Below, in pieces: positions 18,390-26,590 of a stretch of 64,000 nt of DNA; the stretch's first letter is position 1; each line of letters starts with the position of its first letter. Made by a program: the position numbers and the translations under genes. Source of the stretch: Bacillus sp. RO2 (lineage in GTDB: Bacteria > Bacillota > Bacilli > Bacillales > Bacillaceae_I); the NCBI RefSeq assembly GCF_012911845.1, contig NZ_JAAXCU010000038.1:1-64000 (forward strand), read 5' to 3'. The notes under the pieces were generated by a model that did no database searches, was not told the DNA's origin, and saw only the letters and a list, made by a program, of their open reading frames with translations.

Positions 18390-18524
18390 CGCTGTTGATT
18401 TACGCACTAGGCTTCGCTTTCCTAGGGGCGTTTGAGGAGCCTCCTCGGAAAAGCGCCTGCGGGGTCTCCCCTAAACGCGATCTCCCTTAGGAGTCTTCGC
18501 CTATTGCTCCAATCAACAGCTAGG
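18390..18524 (+). repeat. Dispersed element copy D
   Basis: End arms GCTGTTGATT/AATCAACAGC are canonical. The inner arms differ from other copies (GCGTTTGAGG facing CCCTAAACGC rather than GCGGTGCTTGAG facing CTCAAGCTACCGC), yet they still pair, which is a second sign of compensatory change. Confidence 0.9.
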
Positions 18525-18561
18525 TTGCTGCAAAAATCAACAGTATGCTTTAACTGAGCCT

Positions 18562-19434
18562 TTATATATGAGACGGCTGTATTTTCTTCTTTAACAGTCT
18601 TGTCAGCAAGAAGATATTAATAAATATGGTGTAACATCCTAAGGCAACCAAGCCAACTGTAGACAGTTCTATCATCTCTAAAATGAGACTAAGCATGGTA
18701 ACAATATATAGAAAACCCAACAATTTTTGAATACTTCTGCTTTTAAAGAAAGAGGTCGCTTTTGCGCCTAATTGAGAACCAACGATGGCCCCTGCAATTA
18801 AAAATAATCCTACCTTAAAATTTATTGGATTGTTTATTGCATATGTAATGAATCCAGCACTCACAATTAAAATGACTCCAGCAAGGCTTGTTGCTACAGC
18901 TTGTTTGGAAGAGAAACCGTAGTATGCAATTAATAATGGGACAATGATAAATCCGCCACCCACACCTAGGGTAGTAGAAAGAAATCCTGCAATCACTCCT
19001 ATGAAAATAAACTTCCAGAAGCTCTGCTTGTTCGAAGTGGCATCATAAGCGACTGGATTTCCCCCGTTTCCATTCTTCAACATTTTATATGCAAAATAGG
19101 TAAGTAAGGCAAGATACAGAATTGGTACAACAATGGTGTCATAATCATTTGACTCCAGCCAACTTACTACAGGATAGGCAATTTGTGTGGCAACGACTCC
19201 ACTTGCTCCAACTATGAGTGCTGCCTTCCATTGGATGTTTTTCATTTTGAAATGGGCATATACACCTGCTACAGATGTCCCGATGGTATAAAGAAGACTT
19301 GTAGAAATTGCTTCAATGGGGGGGTAGCCGATAAGAAGCAAGACCGGCGTCAGTACGAGACCGCCTCCTATTCCAAAAAAACCGGAAAGCATACTGATTG
19401 AAAATCCTAGTAGTATAAATAATATAAATTCCAT
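18562..19434 (-). CDS. TSUP-family membrane permease (TauE/SafE)
   Basis: A 290-residue inner-membrane protein with about eight hydrophobic segments. The two TSUP half-repeats each carry a glycine-rich signature: SGFFGIGGGLVLTPVLLL near residue 17 and TTLGVGGGFIIVPLLI near residue 155. Such proteins export or import sulfur-containing anions such as sulfite, sulfoacetate or taurine; the substrate here is unknown. AAAGGAG lies before the ATG. It is transcribed alone, convergent with mgtE and divergent from spoVR. Confidence 0.85.
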   Translation of the reverse strand: MEFILFILLGFSISMLSGFFGIGGGLVLTPVLLLIGYPPIEAISTSLLYTIGTSVAGVYAHFKMKNIQWKAALIVGASGVVATQIAYPVVSWLESNDYDTIVVPILYLALLTYFAYKMLKNGNGGNPVAYDATSNKQSFWKFIFIGVIAGFLSTTLGVGGGFIIVPLLIAYYGFSSKQAVATSLAGVILIVSAGFITYAINNPINFKVGLFLIAGAIVGSQLGAKATSFFKSRSIQKLLGFLYIVTMLSLILEMIELSTVGLVALGCYTIFINIFLLTRLLKKKIQPSHI

Positions 19435-19590
19435 CTATGTATTCTCCTTTGCAAACGCGTATCTATAGTATAACATTGAGCAAAAGTTAGGTGGTTGTTA
19501 ACAGAAAAATGTCGCAATAGAACAATCCCTTCTCATGATATTGTCACCTTGTTCATACATTGTGATAAGAGGAAAAGGGAGGTAGTTTTG

Positions 19591-21006
19591 ATGAGAGCAA
19601 ATAATGAAAAGGCCTTATTCCACGCCATTGATGAAATTACTGAGATTGCAAAAGGGTTTGGACTGGACTTTTATCCAATGCGTTATGAAATTTGTCCTGC
19701 TGATATTATCTATACTTTTGGAGCATATGGAATGCCGACACGCTTTTCCCATTGGAGCTTTGGGAAGCAATTTCACAAGATGAAACTGCACTATGATTTG
19801 GGACTCAGTAAGATATATGAATTGGTTATTAACTCGAATCCATGTTATGCCTTTCTTTTGGACACCAACTCGCTTATTCAAAACAAGTTGATTGTCGCGC
19901 ATGTGCTAGCCCACTGTGACTTCTTTAAGAATAACTGCCGGTTCCAGAATACGAACAGGGACATGGTGGAGAGTATGGCGGCAACTGCCGAGAGAATTAA
20001 GCAATATGAACAGGATTATGGAAAAAAAGAAGTAGAGGACTTTTTGAATGCGGTCCTAGCCATACAGGAACATATCGATCCTTCTCTCATTCGATCCAAG
20101 CTTGCCTGGAGCATGGAGGATATGGAGGAAGAGGAAGAAGCACCAAAGAAGGCGAGTCAATATGATGACTTGTGGAATTTAGATAATCGCAGTAAACCGA
20201 AGGCAGTTCCAAAGAAAAGAAAAAAGAAATTTCCTCCTCAACCGGAAAAAGATATACTTCTTTTTATTGAACAATACAGCAGTGAGCTTGAAGACTGGCA
20301 ACGCGACATTCTGACGATGATGCGAGAGGAGATGCTATATTTCTGGCCGCAAATGGAAACGAAAATCATGAATGAAGGCTGGGCATCCTATTGGCATCAA
20401 CGAATTCTCCGCGAAATGGATCTCACAAGTGATGAGGCATTGGAATATGCAAAATTGAATGCAGGGGTCGTGCAACCTTCAAAAACGAGTATCAATCCAT
20501 ACTATCTGGGCATTAAAATTTTTGAGGATATCGAGGAACGTTACAACAACCCGACTGAAGCGATGAAACGGGATGGAGTGATGCCAGGGTCAGGAAGGGA
20601 AAAGATGTTTGAGGTGAGGGAAGTAGAATCTGATATTTCCTTCCTGCGCAACTATCTCAATAAAGATCTTGTCATGCGGGAGGATATGTATCTTTTCCAA
20701 AAGCAGGGCAAGGACTACAAGATTGTCGATAAGGCATGGGAACAAGTGCGCGATCAACTGGTGAACATGCGTGTTAACGGTGGATTTCCATATATTACGG
20801 TAAATGACGGGGATTATTTACGAGCAGGGGAGCTATATTTGAAGCATTGGTTTGAGGGAATTGAACTCGACCTAAAATATTTAGAAAAAGTAATGCCGTA
20901 CATTTTTCAAATTTGGGGTAGACCAGTCCATATGGAATCGGTGATTGAGACGAAAAATGTATTGTTTACGTATGACGGGAAGAGCGTGCATCGGAAGTAT
21001 ATCTAG
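19591..21006 (+). CDS. spoVR: SpoVR-family stage V sporulation protein
   Basis: A 471-residue soluble protein involved in spore cortex formation; its biochemical activity remains uncertain. The family pattern is clear: [65 protein letters not shown] and [12 protein letters not shown], in the expected order. A charged insert (around residues 170-215, [10 protein letters not shown] to [13 protein letters not shown]) joins the two parts. ATG 19591 is preferred because AAGGGAGGT lies just before it; the open frame continues upstream without a ribosome site. A short second copy of its 3' end is found at 22675-22710. Confidence 0.95.
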   Translation: MRANNEKALFHAIDEITEIAKGFGLDFYPMRYEICPADIIYTFGAYGMPTRFSHWSFGKQFHKMKLHYDLGLSKIYELVINSNPCYAFLLDTNSLIQNKLIVAHVLAHCDFFKNNCRFQNTNRDMVESMAATAERIKQYEQDYGKKEVEDFLNAVLAIQEHIDPSLIRSKLAWSMEDMEEEEEAPKKASQYDDLWNLDNRSKPKAVPKKRKKKFPPQPEKDILLFIEQYSSELEDWQRDILTMMREEMLYFWPQMETKIMNEGWASYWHQRILREMDLTSDEALEYAKLNAGVVQPSKTSINPYYLGIKIFEDIEERYNNPTEAMKRDGVMPGSGREKMFEVREVESDISFLRNYLNKDLVMREDMYLFQKQGKDYKIVDKAWEQVRDQLVNMRVNGGFPYITVNDGDYLRAGELYLKHWFEGIELDLKYLEKVMPYIFQIWGRPVHMESVIETKNVLFTYDGKSVHRKYI

Positions 21007-21041
21007 AAATCAAGAAAATAGACATGAATATGTAAGAAACA

Positions 21042-21072
21042 AAAAACCCATTCCTAAAAATGGGTTTTTTTC
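21042..21072 (+). terminator. Intrinsic terminator after spoVR
   Basis: AAAAAACCCAT pairs with ATGGGTTTTTT, followed by TCT. Confidence 0.9.
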
Positions 21073-21106
21073 TAAATAATCAAATGGTTATATATAAATC
21101 AATATA

Positions 21107-21637
21107 TTAATGTCCATGTCCATGCCCATCATTTTTAATCTCACTAATATTTTCATGCCTGGTTTCTCCATCAACATACCAGTTAAGTGTGAATGCGAGA
21201 GGGGACACTAGAAGTAATAACATTGTAATAACTAAAGTAGTTTGTTTTGTGTTTAACTGAATATTGTTTTTAAAAATAAAACTTAAAACCGACAATACAA
21301 TCCCACTTGGAATTAAAACCACTGCATATCCGCCTAAATCACCAAAATGCTGAATTCCGCCACTTACCATACCTACTCCTAAAGAAAGTAAAAGTGAAAA
21401 AAATAAAAGTTTGATAGCCTGAGGGAAAGTCATCTTCTTTTTTTCTAAATAAAACTCATTAACAAAAGATGCAGAAATAAATAAGGCGGAGCCTAAAATT
21501 AGAATTATTGAATATCGAACTGGTTCTATAGGCATGTGGACAATCCCACCTGAGATGAGACCCACTCCTAAAAAGTACATGATGTATATGACATATGGAA
21601 ACCATATTAGTTTCCATGTTTTTGATAGATGTTCCAC
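21107..21637 (-). CDS. Unknown membrane protein with internal repeat and His-rich tail
   Basis: I do not recognise this family. The 176 residues hold about six hydrophobic segments arranged as two similar halves: LGVGLISGGIVH (about residue 24) and LGVGMVSGGIQH (about residue 90), each followed by a stretch of similar hydrophobic pattern. The C-terminus ends DGHGHGH. Histidines at equivalent places in both halves and in the tail suggest metal contact, but this is inference. GGGGGAAATACCAG-like sequence precedes the ATG. It lies at the edge of a decayed region between two copies of the spoVR 3' end. Confidence 0.7.
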   Translation of the reverse strand: MEHLSKTWKLIWFPYVIYIMYFLGVGLISGGIVHMPIEPVRYSIILILGSALFISASFVNEFYLEKKKMTFPQAIKLLFFSLLLSLGVGMVSGGIQHFGDLGGYAVVLIPSGIVLSVLSFIFKNNIQLNTKQTTLVITMLLLLVSPLAFTLNWYVDGETRHENISEIKNDGHGHGH

Positions 21638-21781
21638 TGGTATTTCCCCCTAGTTCGTATAAATATAATGATTTTTTTTGTAATACTATTTAGAATTATT
21701 AAGTGAAAACACAACAGATAAGATAGTAAAGTATAGCAAAAGGCCCATGATGGGTTGCTAGAAAAAAATCTTGTTTATCAC

Positions 21782-21901
21782 TCAAGTAACCGATTCCGTA
21801 GATATGTTTTTGCTGTCTTCCTTTGCTTCTTTAAAATATTTATCATTGTTATTTTTCCCTTTACTTGAGCAACCAACAGCCAGAATGCTTATTATTTACA
21901 T
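21782..21901 (-). pseudogene. Remnant of a small lipoprotein gene
   Basis: Read on the minus strand, ATG is followed directly by TAA and then by an open stretch encoding IISILAVGCSSKGKNNN and a charged tail, ending at TGA. A lipobox-like LAVGC and a lysine-rich linker suggest a lipoprotein whose second codon became a stop. The reading is short and uncertain. Confidence 0.35.
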
Positions 21902-22147
21902 CGTAATAAATAAGTTCCCCTTTTTTATATTCCCGACCTCCATAGTGTTTATTTTGTTTCGAATTTCCCACCCGTCTATGAGAGAAACATGACATCAAGA
22001 ATAATGAGGTCTACCTCATTATCACTCGGAAACCGGATTCCTTCTAAAGCAATAGTCTGTTTGATGCAGGAAAACCCGTGGGAGTTTAAATAGAGAGATA
22101 AAAGCTCTAACACTCGTTGTTCGTCACTTTCAGTAGTTATTGTTCAT
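21896..22147 (-). pseudogene. Broken response-regulator receiver domain
   Basis: An AAAGGAGG ribosome site precedes ATG at 22147, but the frame stops after five codons. In the next frame the sequence reads ESDEQRVLELLSLYLNSHGF, later NEVDLIILDVM, and after another shift IDGWEIRNKI. These are the beta1-alpha1, phosphorylation-site (Asp in ILDVM) and following segments of a receiver domain. At least two frameshifts and the absence of an output domain mark it as a pseudogene. Confidence 0.75.
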
Positions 22148-22261
22148 CTATTTTTGGCCTCCTTTAATAGAATTGATATGGTTTGTACCGACACCAATCT
22201 CACTGCGTACTTCAGTTCCCCACCAAAGCCCTAAAATGGCTGGGAAATTTAAGGTCAGCAC
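22148..22261 (-). pseudogene. Unidentified 3' coding remnant upstream of the broken regulator
   Basis: A 37-codon open stretch on the minus strand (reading LNFPAILGLWWGTEVRSEIG, then GTNHINSIKGG) ends at TAG immediately before the ATG of the broken response regulator and includes that gene's ribosome site. The tight coupling suggests that both belonged to one operon. I do not recognise the family. From 22262 to 22674 another open stretch (around 22430-22540) encodes an Asn/Lys-rich peptide of no clear identity; otherwise nothing is seen. Confidence 0.4.
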
Positions 22262-22674
22262 CTACCTGTAATAAATATAGAATATACTGTAAGTATCGAG
22301 AAAGTTTGCAGGTTTACAAAATATAACAAAAAACAAATTTAGCCTTGGATTAGATATGTATTATAGGGGGAGTTATTAGAAAATACTAATTAAAAAACAC
22401 GCTAAAACCGAATGAAAATGTTTTAACATTTATGAAGAAAACCAAGAGGCATTAATTGATGGTTCAAATGAAGCAAGCAAAATTAAGAATTTCAGGAAGA
22501 AGCAGAATGATCTTACACTTAAAAAGTCATTGAATCAGTTCTAGACTAAAGAATCCTAACGACCATTTTTTACAGAAAAAATGAATATGATTATCTTTTT
22601 TATGTCAAATGTTCAGCTCTTCTCCAGATATGCAAAAGGATAAAAATTTTCTTTAGATTGGTGGGCACTGGCAG

Positions 22675-22710
22675 TATGACGGCAAGAGCGTACATCGGAA
22701 GTATATATAA
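22675..22710 (+). pseudogene. Second, diverged copy of the spoVR 3' end
   Basis: These 36 bases encode [11 protein letters not shown] and a stop, exactly the last eleven residues of SpoVR at 20971-21006. Differences lie at synonymous positions (GGC for GGG, GTA for GTG, ATA for ATC, TAA for TAG). Upstream similarity ends abruptly. A terminator follows directly. It looks like the end of a displaced spoVR allele rather than a recent duplication. Confidence 0.85.
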
Positions 22711-22718
22711 TGAAGAAC

Positions 22719-22746
22719 ACCTTGGGGGAAGCCCTCAAGGTTTTTT
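22719..22746 (+). terminator. Terminator behind the spoVR remnant
   Basis: ACCTTGGGGG pairs with CCCTCAAGGT and is followed by six T residues. It was probably the original spoVR terminator. Confidence 0.85.
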
Positions 22747-22806
22747 AAATTGGATAGAAGCAGTGAAGTTGCCATCAGTCATCAAATAAATAAAACTCTT
22801 TCGGAA

Positions 22807-22856
22807 TTTTGATTGATTTTGATTGATATTAAATGTTTTTGATTGATTTTGATTGA
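22807..22856 (+). promoter_or_regulatory. Four-copy FruR operator array
   Basis: TTTTGATTGA occurs at 22807, 22817, 22837 and 22847: two pairs with 10-bp spacing, the pairs 30 bp apart. DeoR-family repressors bind such direct repeats. The last copy overlaps the -35 box of the fruR promoter, which would make binding repressive. Confidence 0.8.
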
Positions 22857-22881
22857 TTTTTGTAAGAGCTTACATTACAAT
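22853..22881 (+). promoter_or_regulatory. fru operon promoter with cre-like spacer
   Basis: -35 TTGATT (22853-22858) and -10 TACAAT (22876-22881) are 17 bases apart. The spacer holds TGTAAGAGCTTACA (22861-22874), one base away from a cre consensus, so CcpA could compete with RNA polymerase here. Confidence 0.75.
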
Positions 22882-22920
22882 ATAGCTACATACAAACGAA
22901 CAAAGGAAAAGGTGATTTCC

Positions 22921-23667
22921 ATGCTAACTCCAGAGCGACAGCAAATAATACTTGAATTAGTTCAAAAGCATGAAGTAGTGAAACTCCAGGATTTTGTAGA
23001 CGCAACAGGAGCTTCAGAATCAACAATCCGCCGCGATCTTAGTCAGCTAGAGGAGCAGAATAAATTGAAAAGAGTTCACGGAGGGGCTGCGAGAATCTTA
23101 AAAAAGGGGGAGGAACCAAGCATCATTGAGAAGGCATCCATTAACTTGTATGAAAAGAAGAAGGTTGCCAAAGTGGCAGCTGACCTTGTCATGGATGGTG
23201 ATTGTATTTTTCTCGATGCCGGTACCACAACATTTCAAATGATTCCGTATCTCGAAAACAAACAGATAACGGTAGTTACCAATGGTTTTGTCCATATTCA
23301 ATCTTTAATGGAAAAAGGGCTGGAAACTTACATTATCGGGGGTTTCATGAAGAATAAAACGGGTGCGATTATCGGAAGCAAGGCTAGTCAATCCTTGCTA
23401 GACTACAATTTTGATAAAGCCTTCATAGGGGCAAACGGAGTTCATCCCACTAATGGTTATACAACTCCTGATCCTGAAGAGGCAAGTATAAAGAGTTTGG
23501 CAATTAAGCTTGCTAATGAAGCTTTCATTCTCGCCGACTCCTCTAAGATCAATGAAGTTGCATTTGCAAAAATTGCACCACTTCAATCAGGAACGCTCAT
23601 AATCAATCAAATCGAAGAGGCCCTAGCAGCAACTTTTAAAGATAAAACAACTGTGATAGAGGTGTAA
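22921..23667 (+). CDS. fruR: DeoR-family fructose operon repressor
   Basis: A 248-residue repressor of the fructose genes. The N-terminal DeoR HTH reads LTPERQQIILELVQKHEVVK, then TGASESTIRRDLSQLEEQN and KRVHGGA. The C-terminal sugar-phosphate sensor has the phosphosugar-binding pattern DAGTTTFQMIPYL and ADSSKINEVAFAKI; fructose-1-phosphate is the usual inducer. The open frame extends further upstream across the promoter, but ATG 22921, behind AAAAGGTG, is the sensible start. It heads fruR-fruK-fruA, with gaps of 4 and 14 bases. Confidence 0.93.
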   Translation: MLTPERQQIILELVQKHEVVKLQDFVDATGASESTIRRDLSQLEEQNKLKRVHGGAARILKKGEEPSIIEKASINLYEKKKVAKVAADLVMDGDCIFLDAGTTTFQMIPYLENKQITVVTNGFVHIQSLMEKGLETYIIGGFMKNKTGAIIGSKASQSLLDYNFDKAFIGANGVHPTNGYTTPDPEEASIKSLAIKLANEAFILADSSKINEVAFAKIAPLQSGTLIINQIEEALAATFKDKTTVIEV

Positions 23668-23671
23668 ACTC

Positions 23672-24583
23672 ATGATATATACCATTACATTGAATCCATC
23701 CATTGATTATGTAGTGGAGGTGAAAGAATTTAAAGAAGGTACGATAAATAGATCTTCCAAAACAAATTATTATCCTGGAGGAAAAGGGATAAATGTTTCC
23801 AGAGTGTTAAAGAGACTTGGTGCAGATACGATGGCACTAGGCTTTGCGGCAGGATTCACCGGTAATTTTATAAAAGAAAAGCTAATAGAGGAACAAGTGG
23901 CGGTCAGATTTTTAGAAGTAGATGGCCATTCCCGTATAAATGTAAAACTTAAAGCGGAGAAAGAAACCGAAATTAATGGCAACGGACCGTTAGTAGATGA
24001 TGCTGCGGTTAAGCGCTTGCTTCAACAATTGAACCAGCTTTCAAGTGAAGATATCGTCGTGCTTGCCGGCAGCATCCCTGCCACAGTGCCAACTGACATT
24101 TATGAAACGCTTATTCAGAAGTGTCAGCAACATGAAGCAAAAGTAGTTCTGGATACTGGAGGACAAACATTAAAAACACTCCTTTCGTACAAACCATTTT
24201 TTATTAAACCAAACCACCATGAACTTGGTGATCTGTTTGGTGTCACTATTCAATCACAGGCTGATGTCATCCATTACGCAAGCAAGATTCATGAACAGGG
24301 TGTCGAGAATGTGGTTGTATCCATGGCTGGAGAAGGCGCAATTCTGTATACAAGATCTGGTGTTTATTTTGCTAAAGCGCCACGTGGGGAAGTGAAGAAC
24401 TCCGTAGGCGCAGGGGACTCGCTTGTCGCCGGCTTTCTTGCGGGATATGTAAATTCAAGGAAAAGTGAAGAAGCGTTGCGCTTAGGAATAGCTTCCGGAA
24501 GTGCTACAGCATTTTCTTATGACCTTTGTCAAAAAATAGATGTAAATAAATTGATAAATCTAGTAGAAATAGAAAAGTTATAG
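23672..24583 (+). CDS. fruK: 1-phosphofructokinase
   Basis: Phosphorylates the fructose-1-phosphate delivered by the PTS to fructose-1,6-bisphosphate with ATP. The PfkB-family fold is shown by the start MIYTITLNPSIDYVVEV, the sugar-binding NYYPGGKGINVSRVLKRLGA and the anion hole with catalytic Asp in SVGAGDSLVAGFLAGY near residue 247. The 303-residue length is normal. It begins four bases after fruR and is followed by the fructose permease. Confidence 0.96.
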   Translation: MIYTITLNPSIDYVVEVKEFKEGTINRSSKTNYYPGGKGINVSRVLKRLGADTMALGFAAGFTGNFIKEKLIEEQVAVRFLEVDGHSRINVKLKAEKETEINGNGPLVDDAAVKRLLQQLNQLSSEDIVVLAGSIPATVPTDIYETLIQKCQQHEAKVVLDTGGQTLKTLLSYKPFFIKPNHHELGDLFGVTIQSQADVIHYASKIHEQGVENVVVSMAGEGAILYTRSGVYFAKAPRGEVKNSVGAGDSLVAGFLAGYVNSRKSEEALRLGIASGSATAFSYDLCQKIDVNKLINLVEIEKL

Positions 24584-24597
24584 AGGGGGAGAGGACC

Positions 24598-26463
24598 ATG
24601 AAAATAACAGATTTACTGACGAAAGAAACGGTTACACTTCAATTGCAATCCCGCAACAAATCTGAAGTCATTAAGGAATTGATTGACTCCTTGGATGGTG
24701 CCGGAAAGCTAACCGATAAGCGTAAGTTTGAAGAGGCGATCTTTGCCAGGGAGGCACAGAGTACAACCGGAATCGGTGAAGGGATAGCGATTCCGCATGC
24801 AAAAACGAATGCGGTGGAGACTCCCGCTATTGCCTTCGGTGTGTCAAAGGATGGAGTAGATTACGAGTCATTGGACGGTCAGCCTAGTCAGCTGTTTTTT
24901 ATGATTGCGGCAAGTGAAGGAGCCAACAACGAACACTTGGAAACATTATCCCGTTTGTCTTCCATGCTGATGGATATTGAATTCAGAAATGCATTATTAG
25001 TAGCACCGTCAAAAGAGGAAGTTATAAGATTAATAGATAACAAGGAAAATGTATTGTTTGAAGAACAAGAAGTCGAAGCAGTCACTTCTCCTGACAAAGG
25101 ATTGATTCTTGCAGTAACTGCCTGCCCCACTGGAATCGCACATACGTACATGGCGGCAGATGCGTTAAAGCAGAAGGCGAAAGAACTGGGATTAGAAATA
25201 AAGGTGGAAACCAATGGATCAAGTGGTGTGAAAAATAAACTGACCCAAGAAGAAATTAACAACGCATCGGGAATTATTGTTGCTGCCGATAAGCAGGTGG
25301 AAATGGAACGGTTTAATGGCAAAAAGATTATTCAAGTGCCTGTTGCCCAAGCAATTCGGAAGCCTGAGGAACTTTTATCAAAGGCAGGCAGTGGGGAAGG
25401 GGAAACTTATAAGGGATCCGGCAGCTTAGTTTCAGAGGGGAAAAAGGGACGTTCTGGTTTCTATAAGCACTTGATGAGTGGTGTTTCCAATATGCTTCCT
25501 TTTGTTGTAGGAGGCGGGATTATCATTGCGATATCCTTTATGTTCGGAATCAATGCTGCAAATCCTGATGACCCAAGTTACCATTGGTTTGCAGAAGCTC
25601 TTATGACTATTGGGGGAGGAAATGCCTTCTATTTGATGATACCCGTCCTTGCCGGATTCATTGCAATGAGTATTGCAGACCGTCCTGGATTTGCAGCAGG
25701 AATGGTCGGTGGATTAATTGCATATACAGGTGAAGCCGGTTTCTTGGGTGGTCTGATTGCCGGTTTCCTTGCCGGTTATCTCGTTCTAGGTTTAAGAAAA
25801 GTTTTCAGTGGGCTGCCTGCATCTCTTGAGGGAATTAAGCCGGTTCTACTATACCCACTATTCGGTATTTTTCTTACAGGAATGATCATGCTGCAACTTG
25901 TGACTCCTTTGAAAGCGTTTAATCAAGGGTTAACGTCTTGGCTGGGGGGATTAGGCTCTGGTAATCTAGTTGTTTTGGGTATTATATTAGGGGCGATGAT
26001 GGCTATTGATATGGGTGGTCCCATCAATAAAGCAGCCTTCACATTCGGTATTGCTATGATTGACGCAGGGAATTATGCGCCACATGCAGCCATCATGGCA
26101 GGAGGAATGGTGCCGCCACTGGGATTGGCACTTGCTACAACCATCTTTAAAAATAAATTTAACAAGCAAGAGAGGGAAGCAGGAAAAACATGTTATATCA
26201 TGGGGGCTTCTTTTATCACAGAAGGTGCCATCCCGTTTGCAGCAGCAGATCCGTTACGCGTCATCCCTTCTGTGGTGGTAGGTTCAGCAGTTGCAGGTGC
26301 GTTGACTATGCTGTTCGGTATCGGACTGCCTGCGCCGCATGGTGGATTGTTTGTAATTCCAATTGTGACCGGCGGTATTTTCATGTATGTGTTGGCAATA
26401 GTGATTGGAGCTGCTGTGACGGCAGTAATGGTCGGGTTGTTGAAAAAAAGAATTGTGATGTAA
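24598..26463 (+). CDS. fruA: Fructose PTS transporter, EIIABC
   Basis: Imports fructose while phosphorylating it at C1. Three fused domains are visible: EIIA (about 1-150) with phospho-His67 in GIAIPHAKT; EIIB (about 165-265) with phospho-Cys176 in LAVTACPTGIAHTYMAA; and EIIC (about 280-621), with about nine membrane segments including GGPINKAAFTFG and ITEGAIPFAAADP. The 621-residue length is typical of Bacillus FruA. It closes the operon and has its own terminator. Confidence 0.97.
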   Translation: MKITDLLTKETVTLQLQSRNKSEVIKELIDSLDGAGKLTDKRKFEEAIFAREAQSTTGIGEGIAIPHAKTNAVETPAIAFGVSKDGVDYESLDGQPSQLFFMIAASEGANNEHLETLSRLSSMLMDIEFRNALLVAPSKEEVIRLIDNKENVLFEEQEVEAVTSPDKGLILAVTACPTGIAHTYMAADALKQKAKELGLEIKVETNGSSGVKNKLTQEEINNASGIIVAADKQVEMERFNGKKIIQVPVAQAIRKPEELLSKAGSGEGETYKGSGSLVSEGKKGRSGFYKHLMSGVSNMLPFVVGGGIIIAISFMFGINAANPDDPSYHWFAEALMTIGGGNAFYLMIPVLAGFIAMSIADRPGFAAGMVGGLIAYTGEAGFLGGLIAGFLAGYLVLGLRKVFSGLPASLEGIKPVLLYPLFGIFLTGMIMLQLVTPLKAFNQGLTSWLGGLGSGNLVVLGIILGAMMAIDMGGPINKAAFTFGIAMIDAGNYAPHAAIMAGGMVPPLGLALATTIFKNKFNKQEREAGKTCYIMGASFITEGAIPFAAADPLRVIPSVVVGSAVAGALTMLFGIGLPAPHGGLFVIPIVTGGIFMYVLAIVIGAAVTAVMVGLLKKRIVM

Positions 26464-26471
26464 TATGGTTG

Positions 26472-26502
26472 AAAAAGTGATGGGGCAACTCATCACTTTT
26501 TC
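26472..26502 (+). terminator. Intrinsic terminator after fruA
   Basis: AAAAAGTGATG pairs with CATCACTTTTT; the T-run follows. Confidence 0.9.
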
Positions 26503-26590
26503 TATTGAAAGTTTCAAACACATCCAACATTAGTGACTTTGTACCCTTTGTATATAATAGATACTACCATGTAAGAAAGAAGGGAGCAGC

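Noticed and set aside
21771-21992. 73-codon plus-strand frame
   Set aside because: It is antisense to the response-regulator and lipoprotein remnants and has no ribosome site.
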